DNA from: Paulinella micropora
Lineage: Eukaryota; Cercozoa; Imbricatea; Euglyphida; Paulinellidae
Direction of reading: 5' to 3'
NCBI GenBank assembly: GCA_019918135.1
Contig: WBZZ01004585.1
Span: forward strand, 1 to 48,583
DNA length: 48,583 bases
The stretch's first letter is position 1. Every line of letters begins with the position of its first letter. Positions 20,745 to 29,207 of this stretch are shown here, in pieces. A model generated the notes under the pieces. The model ran no database searches. It had not been told where the DNA came from and was given only the letters and a program-made list of their open reading frames with translations. A program made the position numbers and the translations under genes.

Positions 20745-22592
20745 AGTCTCGAATCGTCAAGAGCATTGAAGGCAACGGAGTGCATCATATAGTCACAACA
20801 CTCCGCACTCGGGTTGGTATGGTACGGCCCCATGAAGGTCTCATTGAACAGACCAAACGGGTTATTGTACGGACCCGGCATAGGCGGAAGATGCGATAAA
20901 GGTTTTACCACACCCTGACCGTATCCGTCACCGTCACCATATTTTCGCTTGCCCTTCTTGCCGTCCGATGAGCCTCCGCTCCTTGGTGGCGGGTATGTTG
21001 GTGGTGGCGACATCGGAGGTGGTGGGGACGCGAAGCCCGATGTTGGTGGGTAGTATGGGTAAGGCATCGGTAATGGAAGAGGCAGGTATGGGTGTGCCGC
21101 TCCGCTGGCCTGAGTGTTGGGACTGGATGCCCCCGCGTATGGGTTGGACTGTCGGGTGCTGGGTGTGCCCGAGTTTGTCGCTCCCCCAAATGGAAGGGTA
21201 GGTGGAGGCAGAACATACGGTGAGCTAGAGGAGCTCGAGGAGTTATAGGGACTCCTTGGAGAACTTGACCACAATTGACGACGTTGTGACCAGTTGTCGC
21301 CGGTGACAGAGGTCCACATGTCAAAGGTCTGCCCCGATTTGACCTGGTGGTCTTCGAGAGTGCTGCCCGTGGTTATCATGGCTCGGAGTAACACATCAGC
21401 TCGCTTTTCCCTCTCTACCTTGTCGGATGAAAAGATGGAGGAGACGAAGCTGGCGTTTGTCCATGTGGCAACCTCGCACATACGGTCAGTTCGGAACCGT
21501 GTGATCTTAAAGTTGATATTGTCCAAGTCCTGTGCTCGGGTAAGGATATTTCGGACAAAAGTCTCACCATGCGTTCGCCCTTGTTGTGGTTCAGCCTTAG
21601 CAATTCCGGATAGGACTGCCATTAGGAGTGAAGCGAAGTCGGACTTCACTAAGTTGGTGAGGAGCTTCTGAGGAAGGTCGATTATGGAAGTATAGGCCAC
21701 ATCGACCTCCCACATTCTCCTCGCCGCATCCTGAACCAGGTCGACCGTGATGTGAGGCTGTGTAACATACCCCCAGTCTGCGGCTAGCACAAACCGTCGG
21801 AGCACGTAATGGGGTAAGTCCAAGGGGATAATCTTGTTCAAGGCGACCATGTCTTCACCGTAAGCCTGCCAGTTATGCGAGTCTGTAGTGAGTAGCGTTT
21901 GGGACGGCCACGCACCAACAAGGCTGTTCAGCAATTGCTTTACGTCTGCACACGTGAGCGCATGACTTGCCACAATACGATCTAGGGCTGCATAAGCCAT
22001 TAGGAGCTTAAGGCCTTCACGATATGTGAGTCTCGCCGATTGGGTGTGTACAGCAAAGTCAAAGTTCCACCTGGTCTCTGACTGCACTGCGTGCCGCGTC
22101 GACCCGCTTATGACTGGCGTCTTTGGGTTCGGGCTTTGGCGACTGGCGACGCTGTAGGTGTGAGTCTCTGTCTAGGTCTATCTCCTTCGTCACACCACGC
22201 GCTCTCGTTACCCTTCGGAAGGTAATGATAGAGCTACCATCCGGTATCGGGGTTCCTCCCTCACCTGATCCACTAATGACGTGTACGGCAACTTGTATCC
22301 GCAGGCAGTCAGAGATGACTTGCAAGATGAGGTCCACCACCGTTAGGTAGTTGATGATGTAGAGGACCGCAGCCGGGTGTGGTACGATTGGGACTCGAGC
22401 GGAGTCTGAGCCGTCAAGGAGTACACCGTAGCAGTTGGGAACCTTCAGCCATGTCGCAAATTCCGACATTTTGCCGAAAGGGTCTGTTGCGGTTTCCACT
22501 GCTTCAAAGAAGTGTACAAGCTCATTGTATACGTTTGATGTATGTGGGATGATTGCATCCCTCGCTTTTGTTCCAGCAAGGCTCGGTCCCAC
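20399..22592 (-). CDS. gag: Element A Gag, main part (frameshifted in this copy)
   Basis: Helical capsid-like region (for example REGLKLLMAYAALDRIVASH, LPQKLLTNLVKSDFASLLMA). A Ser/Pro/Tyr-rich stretch (SPPPPMSPPPTYPPP) and basic KKGKRKYGDGDGYG follow, then Cys/His motifs AECCDYMMH and CQWSNSCQYQH, which may bind RNA as a nucleocapsid. One extra C near 22063 (gttccacctgg) splits the frame here; the duplicate copy (gttcacctgg) is open across it. The useful coding part probably ends near 20740. It is assigned as Gag by position before protease and by composition, not by a Gag signature. Confidence 0.65.
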
Positions 22593-23326
22593 ACGGCAGT
22601 GACGTTGTCAAGGCCCTTGAGGGTGACTGTGGCCCTAGTCTTGAGGTTAGCCTGGAGACGGCTTATGTAGGTGGCCTCGGGCCAATAGAAAGTGTCGGCT
22701 TGGTTAGCATCGAGTGCATTGACAGCGACAGTACGAGCTGGGTTCTCACTGGTGTACTTGCTGCTATGGAGGGTTAGTCTCAGACGTGGGATGAGAGAGT
22801 GGTATGTTGGCCAAGCCTCATCGAGGAGTCGGTCTCGGGCCATACATATCTCCTCCCACAGCGTGAGAAGGTCCTGGATGGATCGGTTATCTATGAACTG
22901 ATGACCCGTGGCCGTCAACCCCACCACCTTGTCTTTACCTTCTACCGACACGGTTGCTCTTGCCCAGTGAGTGTTGTCCACATACATATTATTAGGAATA
23001 TGTGGGGCTGCATCAGGGAAGGCATATTGTTGGTTGGGTGCTGCAGGGGAGATAGGCCACCCTGGCGTTCCCGTCATGTCCAGATTAGCCGTGGGAACTG
23101 GGACGCATGGAAGTGGCGTTCGGGCCACAAGCATAGCGTTGTTACCATCCCTCCATGGGGATTGGGGTTGAGGGGTGTTCTTGCTATCACGAATGGGCAC
23201 TGGTGTCTGGAATAGGCCAGCACCAGCGTTCGTATTGCTAGCAGTCCCCGCGCTGCCCAAGGCTTCTAGTCCGGCATCCTGGTCTGGAGAATCCCACTGA
23301 CTCATTTTTGGTAATGCCTGCACCAC
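22445..23326 (-). CDS. gag: Element A Gag, N-terminal part
   Basis: ATG at 23326 (second ATG, MSQW, seven codons on). The first 110 residues are Pro/Ala-rich and disordered. Then comes a folded segment (GLTATGHQFIDNRSIQDLLTLWEEI, ATYISRLQANLKTRATVTLKG). Sense coding moves to the -1 frame near 22570 (EQKR in one frame continues as DAIIPHTSNVY in the other). The same break is in the duplicate copy, so it predates the duplication. It could be programmed -1 frameshifting or an old lesion; no canonical slippery heptamer is visible. Confidence 0.65.
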   Translation of the reverse strand: MVQALPKMSQWDSPDQDAGLEALGSAGTASNTNAGAGLFQTPVPIRDSKNTPQPQSPWRDGNNAMLVARTPLPCVPVPTANLDMTGTPGWPISPAAPNQQYAFPDAAPHIPNNMYVDNTHWARATVSVEGKDKVVGLTATGHQFIDNRSIQDLLTLWEEICMARDRLLDEAWPTYHSLIPRLRLTLHSSKYTSENPARTVAVNALDANQADTFYWPEATYISRLQANLKTRATVTLKGLDNVTAVWDRALLEQKRGMQSSHIHQTYTMSLYTSLKQWKPQQTLSAKCRNLRHG

Positions 23327-25365
23327 AGTGGGTTCGTTGATTTGGAGACGTTTCTTTTTGGGGATACGTCTTGCACGAACAGGTGGTGAGGTGTCAGTAT
23401 GGGAAACAAGGCACCTTTGGGCGGCCGTCTTGTCGAGGTTTTCAGCAATTTGTTTTTGTTTTGGTCAAGACGTTTGCTGTTGGTCGTCTTGCAGTAAGCA
23501 GCGTGTGGCTTGGTCGGTTGGTGTTCGGTTCGTTCGTTGCCTGTATAGAGTGTGTGTCGTCTGTGTGCAAGGGTAGGTATGCGTGTAAGTAGGTGCGAGA
23601 TTACTCACCCCCCCCTTTGGTAGGGGAAGCTCACGCCTTGCTAACACCTGCCAGTTGCAGAAAAATTGAGGCACCCTAGAAATACAGACACGACTCCGTT
23701 GCCGAGGGTTTGTTTGGTAACGATATTTCTGAAATTGTCAGAAGGTACGGCCCCTTTTCGCAAATAGGTTGAGGAAAAGGACAGAAGAGCCGGCTGCTCG
23801 AACCGTGTTTTCGTTCGTAACCCTCTGTTGGGTATCCAGTCCCTTTCGGAGGACTCCAAAATTATTTATTCCCTTTCCAGCTGAGGTAGTTCCGTGTGTG
23901 TATGTGTGTATGTGTGTTAGAACGAAACCGACCGAGTGCAACGTAGGTGTTGACTCCTTGGAGAACCACAGTAGAGGTACTGCTTGTGAATCCTTGTTCT
24001 GACCCTTGGAGACCTATTTGTTATAGGTGGGTGAGAATGGAGTGGGATGTGTAGTGGTAGGGTGATTTGTTGCTTGTGATTTCGACAAAATTTGGAATGT
24101 CAAAATTTACAACAAAACCCAAAGTGGTGTAGGACTCTTTTGTGAGCCACCACTCTTGTATTGCTCTAGAATCCTTCTTCTGACCTTAGGACACCTTTTG
24201 AGTACAGGTGGGTGAGATGGAAGTAGAGTGTGTAGGTAGGAGAGTGATTTTTCGTCTGAAAATTTCGGCAAAATTGGAATTGGCGAAAATTGACAACTGA
24301 ATCGTCCTTGTGACGTCACCTTTGCTCCTTATTGCTTGGCCTATATTGCCACTGACTAGCCTCCCTACCCCCTGCAAATTTGCTGCAATAGGAGGGTTGA
24401 GTATGAGCTAGTTTGCACAAACAGACTTTGTTGCACAGCACTCGTTTTCTGTTTTTCCGTCTGTTTGTGTTTGCTCTTGATTCGTTTGCACCCTATGGAT
24501 GCTTGGAAGTGAGCAATAAATGACAGAACGAGTGTGTGTTGTCGATAGGAGACACAATTGGGTGTCTGTAAAGTCTGAAATAGGATGGTAGATAGAGAGC
24601 AAGACGTGGTTTGTAGGTGTGTGTACAGGGTTCGTTACTGTTAGTATACGTTTGACCCCTTATCACCCAACCAACTACACTCTACCCTTCGCTCCTATTT
24701 CTCTTTGGTGTCCTCACACTGTGTTTACAAATGGATGTAATGTGTGTGTGGAGGAGATAGTGGATGGGTATGTATAGGTGTCAACAGAGATTAAGACTTG
24801 TTTGTTCGTTTGCCACACGTTCTAGCCTTAGGAATGGCAGAAAATGAGCAATATTGGTACAGAACCGACACGTCTACCCCTCTCTGTCTCTCTGTCTCGT
24901 TTCTTGTGCAATGAATCCTCTTTCCTTGCTTATTCTTGCCCAGAAAATGGTGCGGCGAGCTGTCAAAATTTAGCGTAAAAGAAAAACAGGCATGGGACTC
25001 CACTTTTATCGGTTCTGTTATAAAAGAATATATTTATTGATGCCTATCCTTTTACTGAACCAAATAATAACAACTTCGCCAATAACCCAATCTTCTTGAG
25101 CTTATACAAGCAAGGATCAAAGATGGTGGGAAAATGTGGGAGACTAGCGAAGCCAAAACAACCAAGGCAAACAGCAACCAGTTCCCGTTGTCCGGCCTAA
25201 CGATAATATAATCCGGGCTAAAAAGGGTAACGGTCCTTTTTAGTAATACTATCGCTGCCTGTCTACAATGGGATTACTGTTGGGAAGAGCTTCGTAATAT
25301 GTCCGGCTTAATACCCGGTATTATTAAAGTAGCCCATATTTACCTATCTGCGCCTACATAACTTC
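23327..25365. other. Leader/LTR region between head-to-head elements A and B
   Basis: No protein gene. It contains a GT run near 23895-23915 and a diverged direct repeat of about 180 bp (about 23951-24112 and 24133-24293; shared words aggtgggtgaga and acaac ends). A TGGCAGGTGTTAGC-like primer-site candidate lies on the minus strand near 23640-23655. It presumably holds A's 5' LTR and promoter, transcribed leftward. Present again at 34816-36853. Confidence 0.5.
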
Positions 25366-25607
25366 TGTAGGCATCACCCCCGGATAGCCGGTAAAAAGTA
25401 CCTTTTTCGGTGTCAGGTGCACCTAGTTTTTTTCCCATTATTTTCAATATCGTTTGGCCGGATTTGACCTAATGCCATTTTAACCTTGGTCTGTTGGCCT
25501 TTCTTTTCGGCTTCACTGAGCTAATATAACGAGACATCATTCTCTTTGGGGATTTGTGTCTGGTTGTATTACCGACTTTTTATTGAGCTATCTTCGGGAT
25601 TGTAACA
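25366..25607 (+). repeat. Element B 5' LTR, copy 1 (242 bp)
   Basis: Starts TGTAGGCATCACC and ends TTGTAACA. It is flanked on the left by acttc and followed by the primer-site candidate. It is the same LTR as at 36854 and 46985 but has many small indels and substitutions relative to those. Confidence 0.85.
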
Positions 25608-25608
25608 T

Positions 25609-25627
25609 TGGAGTCACCAGCACAAGG
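25609..25627 (+). other. Primer binding site candidate, element B copy 1
   Basis: tggagtcaccagcacaagg begins one base after the LTR, as expected of a TGG-initial tRNA primer site. The primer tRNA cannot be assigned. The same site is at 37104-37122. The remaining leader to 26369 has no supported gene. Confidence 0.5.
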
Positions 25628-26369
25628 CTGATTTCTTTTCTGGCTTGTTTTTGGAACAGCAGAAAGAAAAATTGGACAGACCTATTTCTTCTGAGTAGGT
25701 GTTCCAAAAAACAAATACTCCAGCACATCCCCACACAGCTCCTTCTGCAAAACCAGACGTCTAGGCGTTTGTGAGTAGATGTCTCAGTACCCTCTACACA
25801 GCCTGTATCTGTGTCCTCATAAGGAGGCCAGACACCAGACCTCATAGCTGTTCTTGTGTTCTCTCTTGAGACAGAGACAGAGTAGGTCAACAGACGTACA
25901 AACAAACACTCACAGTTACAAACAAACTTGAAGGACACGAGCGTAGTACTCCTCCTTTCAAGTCTGTGCACTTAGTTGCCTCTCAAAACACATACATCAG
26001 AGTATTTTTGCAAATCTCTGACTGTTTTTCGACAATAGGTCTGAACAAGTGTCAGACGACAGGTCGACTTCTCAAGGAGTGCTTCTCGAGCCTCTTTGAC
26101 ATTATCTGTACGTAGGTCCTCGTACCTCATAACAGATACAACAACAAAAAGAGAAAAAGAAAAGAGGAGTGGAGAAGGAGATCAAGTTTTCAGAGAAAGT
26201 CGTATAGACTACTTCTTTCTCACAAACAAAAACACATAAGACATAGAGGTGAGACTCTCTCTCTCTCTACACTGTCTTTTCATCTTTCCTCTCTATTCGT
26301 TCCTCAGAGACGAACAGAGTAATTACGGAATAGAAACAGATCTATCTCCTTTGTATTCCTTCAGAGACC

Positions 26370-27017
26370 ATGTCTTCTAGGTCTGAAGAAGCATATTGGA
26401 ATGAAGAAGGAGGAGAGAATGAGAGAACCCCAATAGACCAGGAGGATAACGTTGGCCCTCTTGGGGACGGGGGAGATCTGGCAGTGCCTTCCTATGAAAC
26501 AGGAGGACCAGAGGACCGACTGCTCGCCCCTGGGCGGATGGGAGAGTCGGAAGTCGAGAAGGAGAGGAGCGAGGAGGAAGCGAGGTTTGTGGCCGAATAT
26601 GGCAATCTAAGTGAGAAGGAGTTTGAGGATAAAATAGGGAAGGATGAGGCCTATAAATGGCTATTCATTCCCCCAGAAATACGATGGGGAGATCCCTTGA
26701 GAAAGGAGGATATCTGTTACCCCCTCCCAAAACAAGCCCTGTCTCTTGCAAAATTCCTCAGAGACGACAGTGTACAGTTACAGGTGCAACATGTCTCATT
26801 TGGGGACAATATGTCTTTACTGGAGCTTCTCGACCTCACCTGGAAAGTGTTCGAGTGTGCTATACTCTATGAGTACCAGTCTAACAAGACTGTCCTGCCA
26901 TGGAATTCAAGAGCACTGGCTAGGTTGCTCGATCCTGGTCAGGATATCGAATCAATCAAAAGAGGGGAAAGTCCAGGAACGTCCGAGGACAGATTAATGT
27001 CATGGATATACCCCTGA
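26370..27017 (+). CDS. gag: Element B Gag, N-terminal frame (copy 1)
   Basis: ATG at 26370, 215 codons. The first 80 residues are very acidic (EEGGENE, EVEKERSEEEA), then a folded region (YKWLFIPPEIRWGDPL, LELLDLTWKVFECAILYEY). It ends in a TGA at 27015-27017, which overlaps the ATG of the next frame (27002) by 16 nt. Sense appears to continue in the -1 frame. No known domain; assigned as Gag by position. Confidence 0.6.
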   Translation: MSSRSEEAYWNEEGGENERTPIDQEDNVGPLGDGGDLAVPSYETGGPEDRLLAPGRMGESEVEKERSEEEARFVAEYGNLSEKEFEDKIGKDEAYKWLFIPPEIRWGDPLRKEDICYPLPKQALSLAKFLRDDSVQLQVQHVSFGDNMSLLELLDLTWKVFECAILYEYQSNKTVLPWNSRALARLLDPGQDIESIKRGESPGTSEDRLMSWIYP

Positions 27018-28759
27018 GACTTATGGAGATCAAGTTGGTGGACTTGAATAAACTCCAACAAACCCCGATTTATGGCAGGGACCTTCACCCGGCCCTGAAA
27101 GAAATAGAAGGCGAAGCTGGAGGGGTGACGAAGATTAAGAAGTTGCATGTGGCCTTGCAGAAGGACGACGCATGGAAGAGGTGGGCTTTCACCAAGGATC
27201 ATACGATCTTGGAGGGAACGGCCGCACCCGCCCTCACCAATAAAGCGGGAGAGAAGGAGTTGGCGGAGAAGGCTCTGTTCCTTCGGAAGGCTGCCGAGCT
27301 CATGTCTTTTTTTCATCATGCTCAAGACCTGCATATCAGGGAAAGAGCAGAGGAGAAAGAAAAGAAGGAGTTGGAGGCAAAGATTGCATTGGCTAAGGCG
27401 ACGGCTACGAGACAGGCACCTTCCTCTGTGCCTTTTATGTCTCCCCCTGGGTACGTCCCGTCAGCTCATACAGCCCCTCCTGCCCCTACGACTAGCTCAG
27501 CGCCTACCACTGTCATTGTCAACAATAATGACAAGAAGGACAGACAGGCTATCATTAACGCCTTCCAAAATTATACCAAGTCCGATGCCACTGCTCTGAC
27601 GCTGTTCGCAGAGACAGCGAGTCAGAATGACACGGATGCGAACCTTCGAGACAAGCTCCGAAGAATTGATGCTTGTATGAAGCAGCATCCAACGGACGAA
27701 ACACAGGAGTATGAGGCGTTGTCCACCTTGTTGGACCCATCAATCCTCACACAAGGATTTGATGTTGTGGAATACAAGGCGTTGCGAGCGGTAGAGGTGT
27801 CGGCTAGGAGAGCAGCCTCAGACCTGCAGTGCACGGTGCCAGTTGCCGTCCTCTTGCAATACTTTAAAACTCATGGGTATCAGCATCTGTGTACTGGTAC
27901 TTTGATTGGGTTTGAGATTCTTCAAGAGGTGAACGAAGGGCTGGGCATTAGCGCGAGGTTGGCAGCGATCCTCACTGAGGTCAGCGCCAAGTACGGGCTC
28001 TTTTATAGCCGGAAGTCTATCATTTTGTACTTCCTGAGTGCTTTGTGTGCACGACACCCGAGCAAGCTCGCAAGGATCATACAGTCCTGTCCGACCTTCG
28101 CGGCGGTGAAGACGGCGGATTTTTTAGAAACGAATATATACGAGAGGGCCGTAGCGGCTGTTCAGCCGAGCGACCTGTATAGGGAGGTGCTCGAAGCGTG
28201 TTCCGACTTGGACACGGCCACCGAGTCATTCTCCAGTGCCGCGACACAAGGGGTTGGAGGTGCTCAAGCAGCACATACAACTCGGTCGGCGGGTCAAAAG
28301 AGGGGGAGAGACGAGCCGACGCCGTACCACCGCTATTTTTCATATATGGCGTGTAAGAATGAGGCGAAGCATGGAGTAGGCACCTGTCCACACAGTCATG
28401 ACTCTGACGATGACAGGATGCGAAATATCTTTCTGAGAGAACTCAAAGGCTCAAAAAAGGAGCAGGCCTTATACAGAGTTTACAAGAAGGAGTTGGTGGA
28501 GAGGAGGTGGAATGCAAATATGGTCGCGGACGGAGAGTTCCGGGAGGCCATCATTTCCTTCCTTGAGAAGATGAAGAGAAAGGAGGAGAAAGAAGCAGCG
28601 GGCCGACAAGCGGCGCCGACTAGAGGAGGAGACGAGAGGAGCGTCACGAGGGTCCCGAGGGACACCAAGAGGATGGGCACCAAGAGGTCGGGGCTATCGG
28701 GGAAGGGGAGGCCGGACCCCAGCGCGCCCTCCCAGAGGACACGGATACTGGAATTATAG
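27002..28759 (+). CDS. gag: Element B Gag, main frame (copy 1)
   Basis: 585 codons. It has a helical N-part with a charged coiled-coil stretch (ERAEEKEKKELEAKIALAKA), a Pro/Thr linker, and a helical capsid-like region at about residues 185-400. A Cys/His cluster, ACKNEAKHGVGTCPHSH (about 450-466), may be a CCCH-type RNA-binding finger. A basic end follows. The last about 35 residues before the TAG are probably not the natural end: another frame encodes an RGG-rich region over the same DNA (see 28575-28839). Confidence 0.68.
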   Translation: MDIPLRLMEIKLVDLNKLQQTPIYGRDLHPALKEIEGEAGGVTKIKKLHVALQKDDAWKRWAFTKDHTILEGTAAPALTNKAGEKELAEKALFLRKAAELMSFFHHAQDLHIRERAEEKEKKELEAKIALAKATATRQAPSSVPFMSPPGYVPSAHTAPPAPTTSSAPTTVIVNNNDKKDRQAIINAFQNYTKSDATALTLFAETASQNDTDANLRDKLRRIDACMKQHPTDETQEYEALSTLLDPSILTQGFDVVEYKALRAVEVSARRAASDLQCTVPVAVLLQYFKTHGYQHLCTGTLIGFEILQEVNEGLGISARLAAILTEVSAKYGLFYSRKSIILYFLSALCARHPSKLARIIQSCPTFAAVKTADFLETNIYERAVAAVQPSDLYREVLEACSDLDTATESFSSAATQGVGGAQAAHTTRSAGQKRGRDEPTPYHRYFSYMACKNEAKHGVGTCPHSHDSDDDRMRNIFLRELKGSKKEQALYRVYKKELVERRWNANMVADGEFREAIISFLEKMKRKEEKEAAGRQAAPTRGGDERSVTRVPRDTKRMGTKRSGLSGKGRPDPSAPSQRTRILEL

Positions 28760-28839
28760 CTCCAGTTCCAGCTCCAACTACCCCCAGCAAGCTTATACCG
28801 CTGCGGAGGGGGGACATCAAGACGAAGACACTGGCTCAG
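28575..28839 (+). CDS. RGG-rich Gag extension in shifted frame (copy 1)
   Basis: Frame +1 to main gag, open from 28575. From about 28640 it encodes Arg/Gly repeats (APRGRGYRGRGG, RPPRGHGYWNY), then Ser/Tyr/Gln-rich and acidic sequence to the donor at 28839. Arg/Gly-rich and aromatic composition is typical of RNA-binding nucleocapsid tails. It requires a +1 shift from main gag around 28600-28640. The same arrangement is in copy 2 (40070-40334). Confidence 0.5.
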
Positions 28840-28938
28840 GTGAGCGTGTTGAAGTCCTAGAATGACGGGAGGAAAAGAGGGAGGAGGAGAAGAGAAAGAA
28901 GGAGATAAAAACTGTTCTTTTTAATCCGACAGTCACAG
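28840..28938 (+). other. Predicted intron 1 at the gag-pol junction, element B copy 1
   Basis: Donor CAG|GTGAGC at 28840 and acceptor gtcacag at 28938, 99 nt, phase 1. Removal skips the in-frame TGA at 28863-28865 and joins the RGG frame exactly to the ORF starting ATG at 28941. Inferred from consensus and phase only. Confidence 0.45.
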
Positions 28939-29207
28939 TTATGCCTACTGTTGCTGAACAGGATACGAACGGTTCCGTTCCTCCTAGACGTGAAGTTGAA
29001 GGCACACAGCCTCACAAGCCTCAAGGTAAGCATTTGCTAGTTCATCCTTCGAGAGCTAATATGATAAATGATGCGAATAGGAAGGCGAAGAAGGCGATGG
29101 AGGAGAGGAAGCCGCAACTGAAGGCTAGGTCTCCGCCTACGAAGAAGCAGCGGACCGTTCGCCCGCCAAAGGACGCAACCGTCTCTAGTAGACAAGTGTA
29201 CATCTAG
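28939..29207 (+). CDS. Small basic ORF between gag and pol, element B copy 1
   Basis: Frame with ATG at 28941, reading MPTVAEQDTNGSVPPRREVE then Lys/Arg-rich sequence to a TAG at 29205-29207. Either the whole frame is used and followed by a +1 shift into pol (pol frame opens at 29122), or only 28939-29025 is an exon and the rest is intron 2. Confidence 0.45.
29026..29188 (+). other. Predicted intron 2 at the gag-pol junction, element B copy 1
   Basis: Donor CAAG|GTAAGC at 29026 and acceptor gtctctag at 29188, 163 nt, phase 1. Joining g29025 to 29189 gives a Val codon and lands precisely in the pol frame. Inferred. Confidence 0.45.

Larger units (their letters stand above)
16330..23326 (-). 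mobile_element. Ty3/gypsy-like retroelement A (gag, protease, RT, RNase H; no integrase seen)
   Basis: Minus-strand order is gag N-part (23326), main gag, linker with protease, RT and RNase H ending at 16330. Several frame changes and one in-frame stop interrupt it. A second, 5'-only part (gag to the break at 32215) is present in the tandem duplicate. No LTR pair could be delimited: the sequence at the expected primer site and LTR edge (near 23645-23655) has no evident partner below 16 kb. Confidence 0.75.

Noticed and set aside
21294..21671. Plus-strand ORFs antisense to element A gag, repeated in the duplicate
   Set aside because: Shadow frames of gag; they have no motifs or start context of their own.
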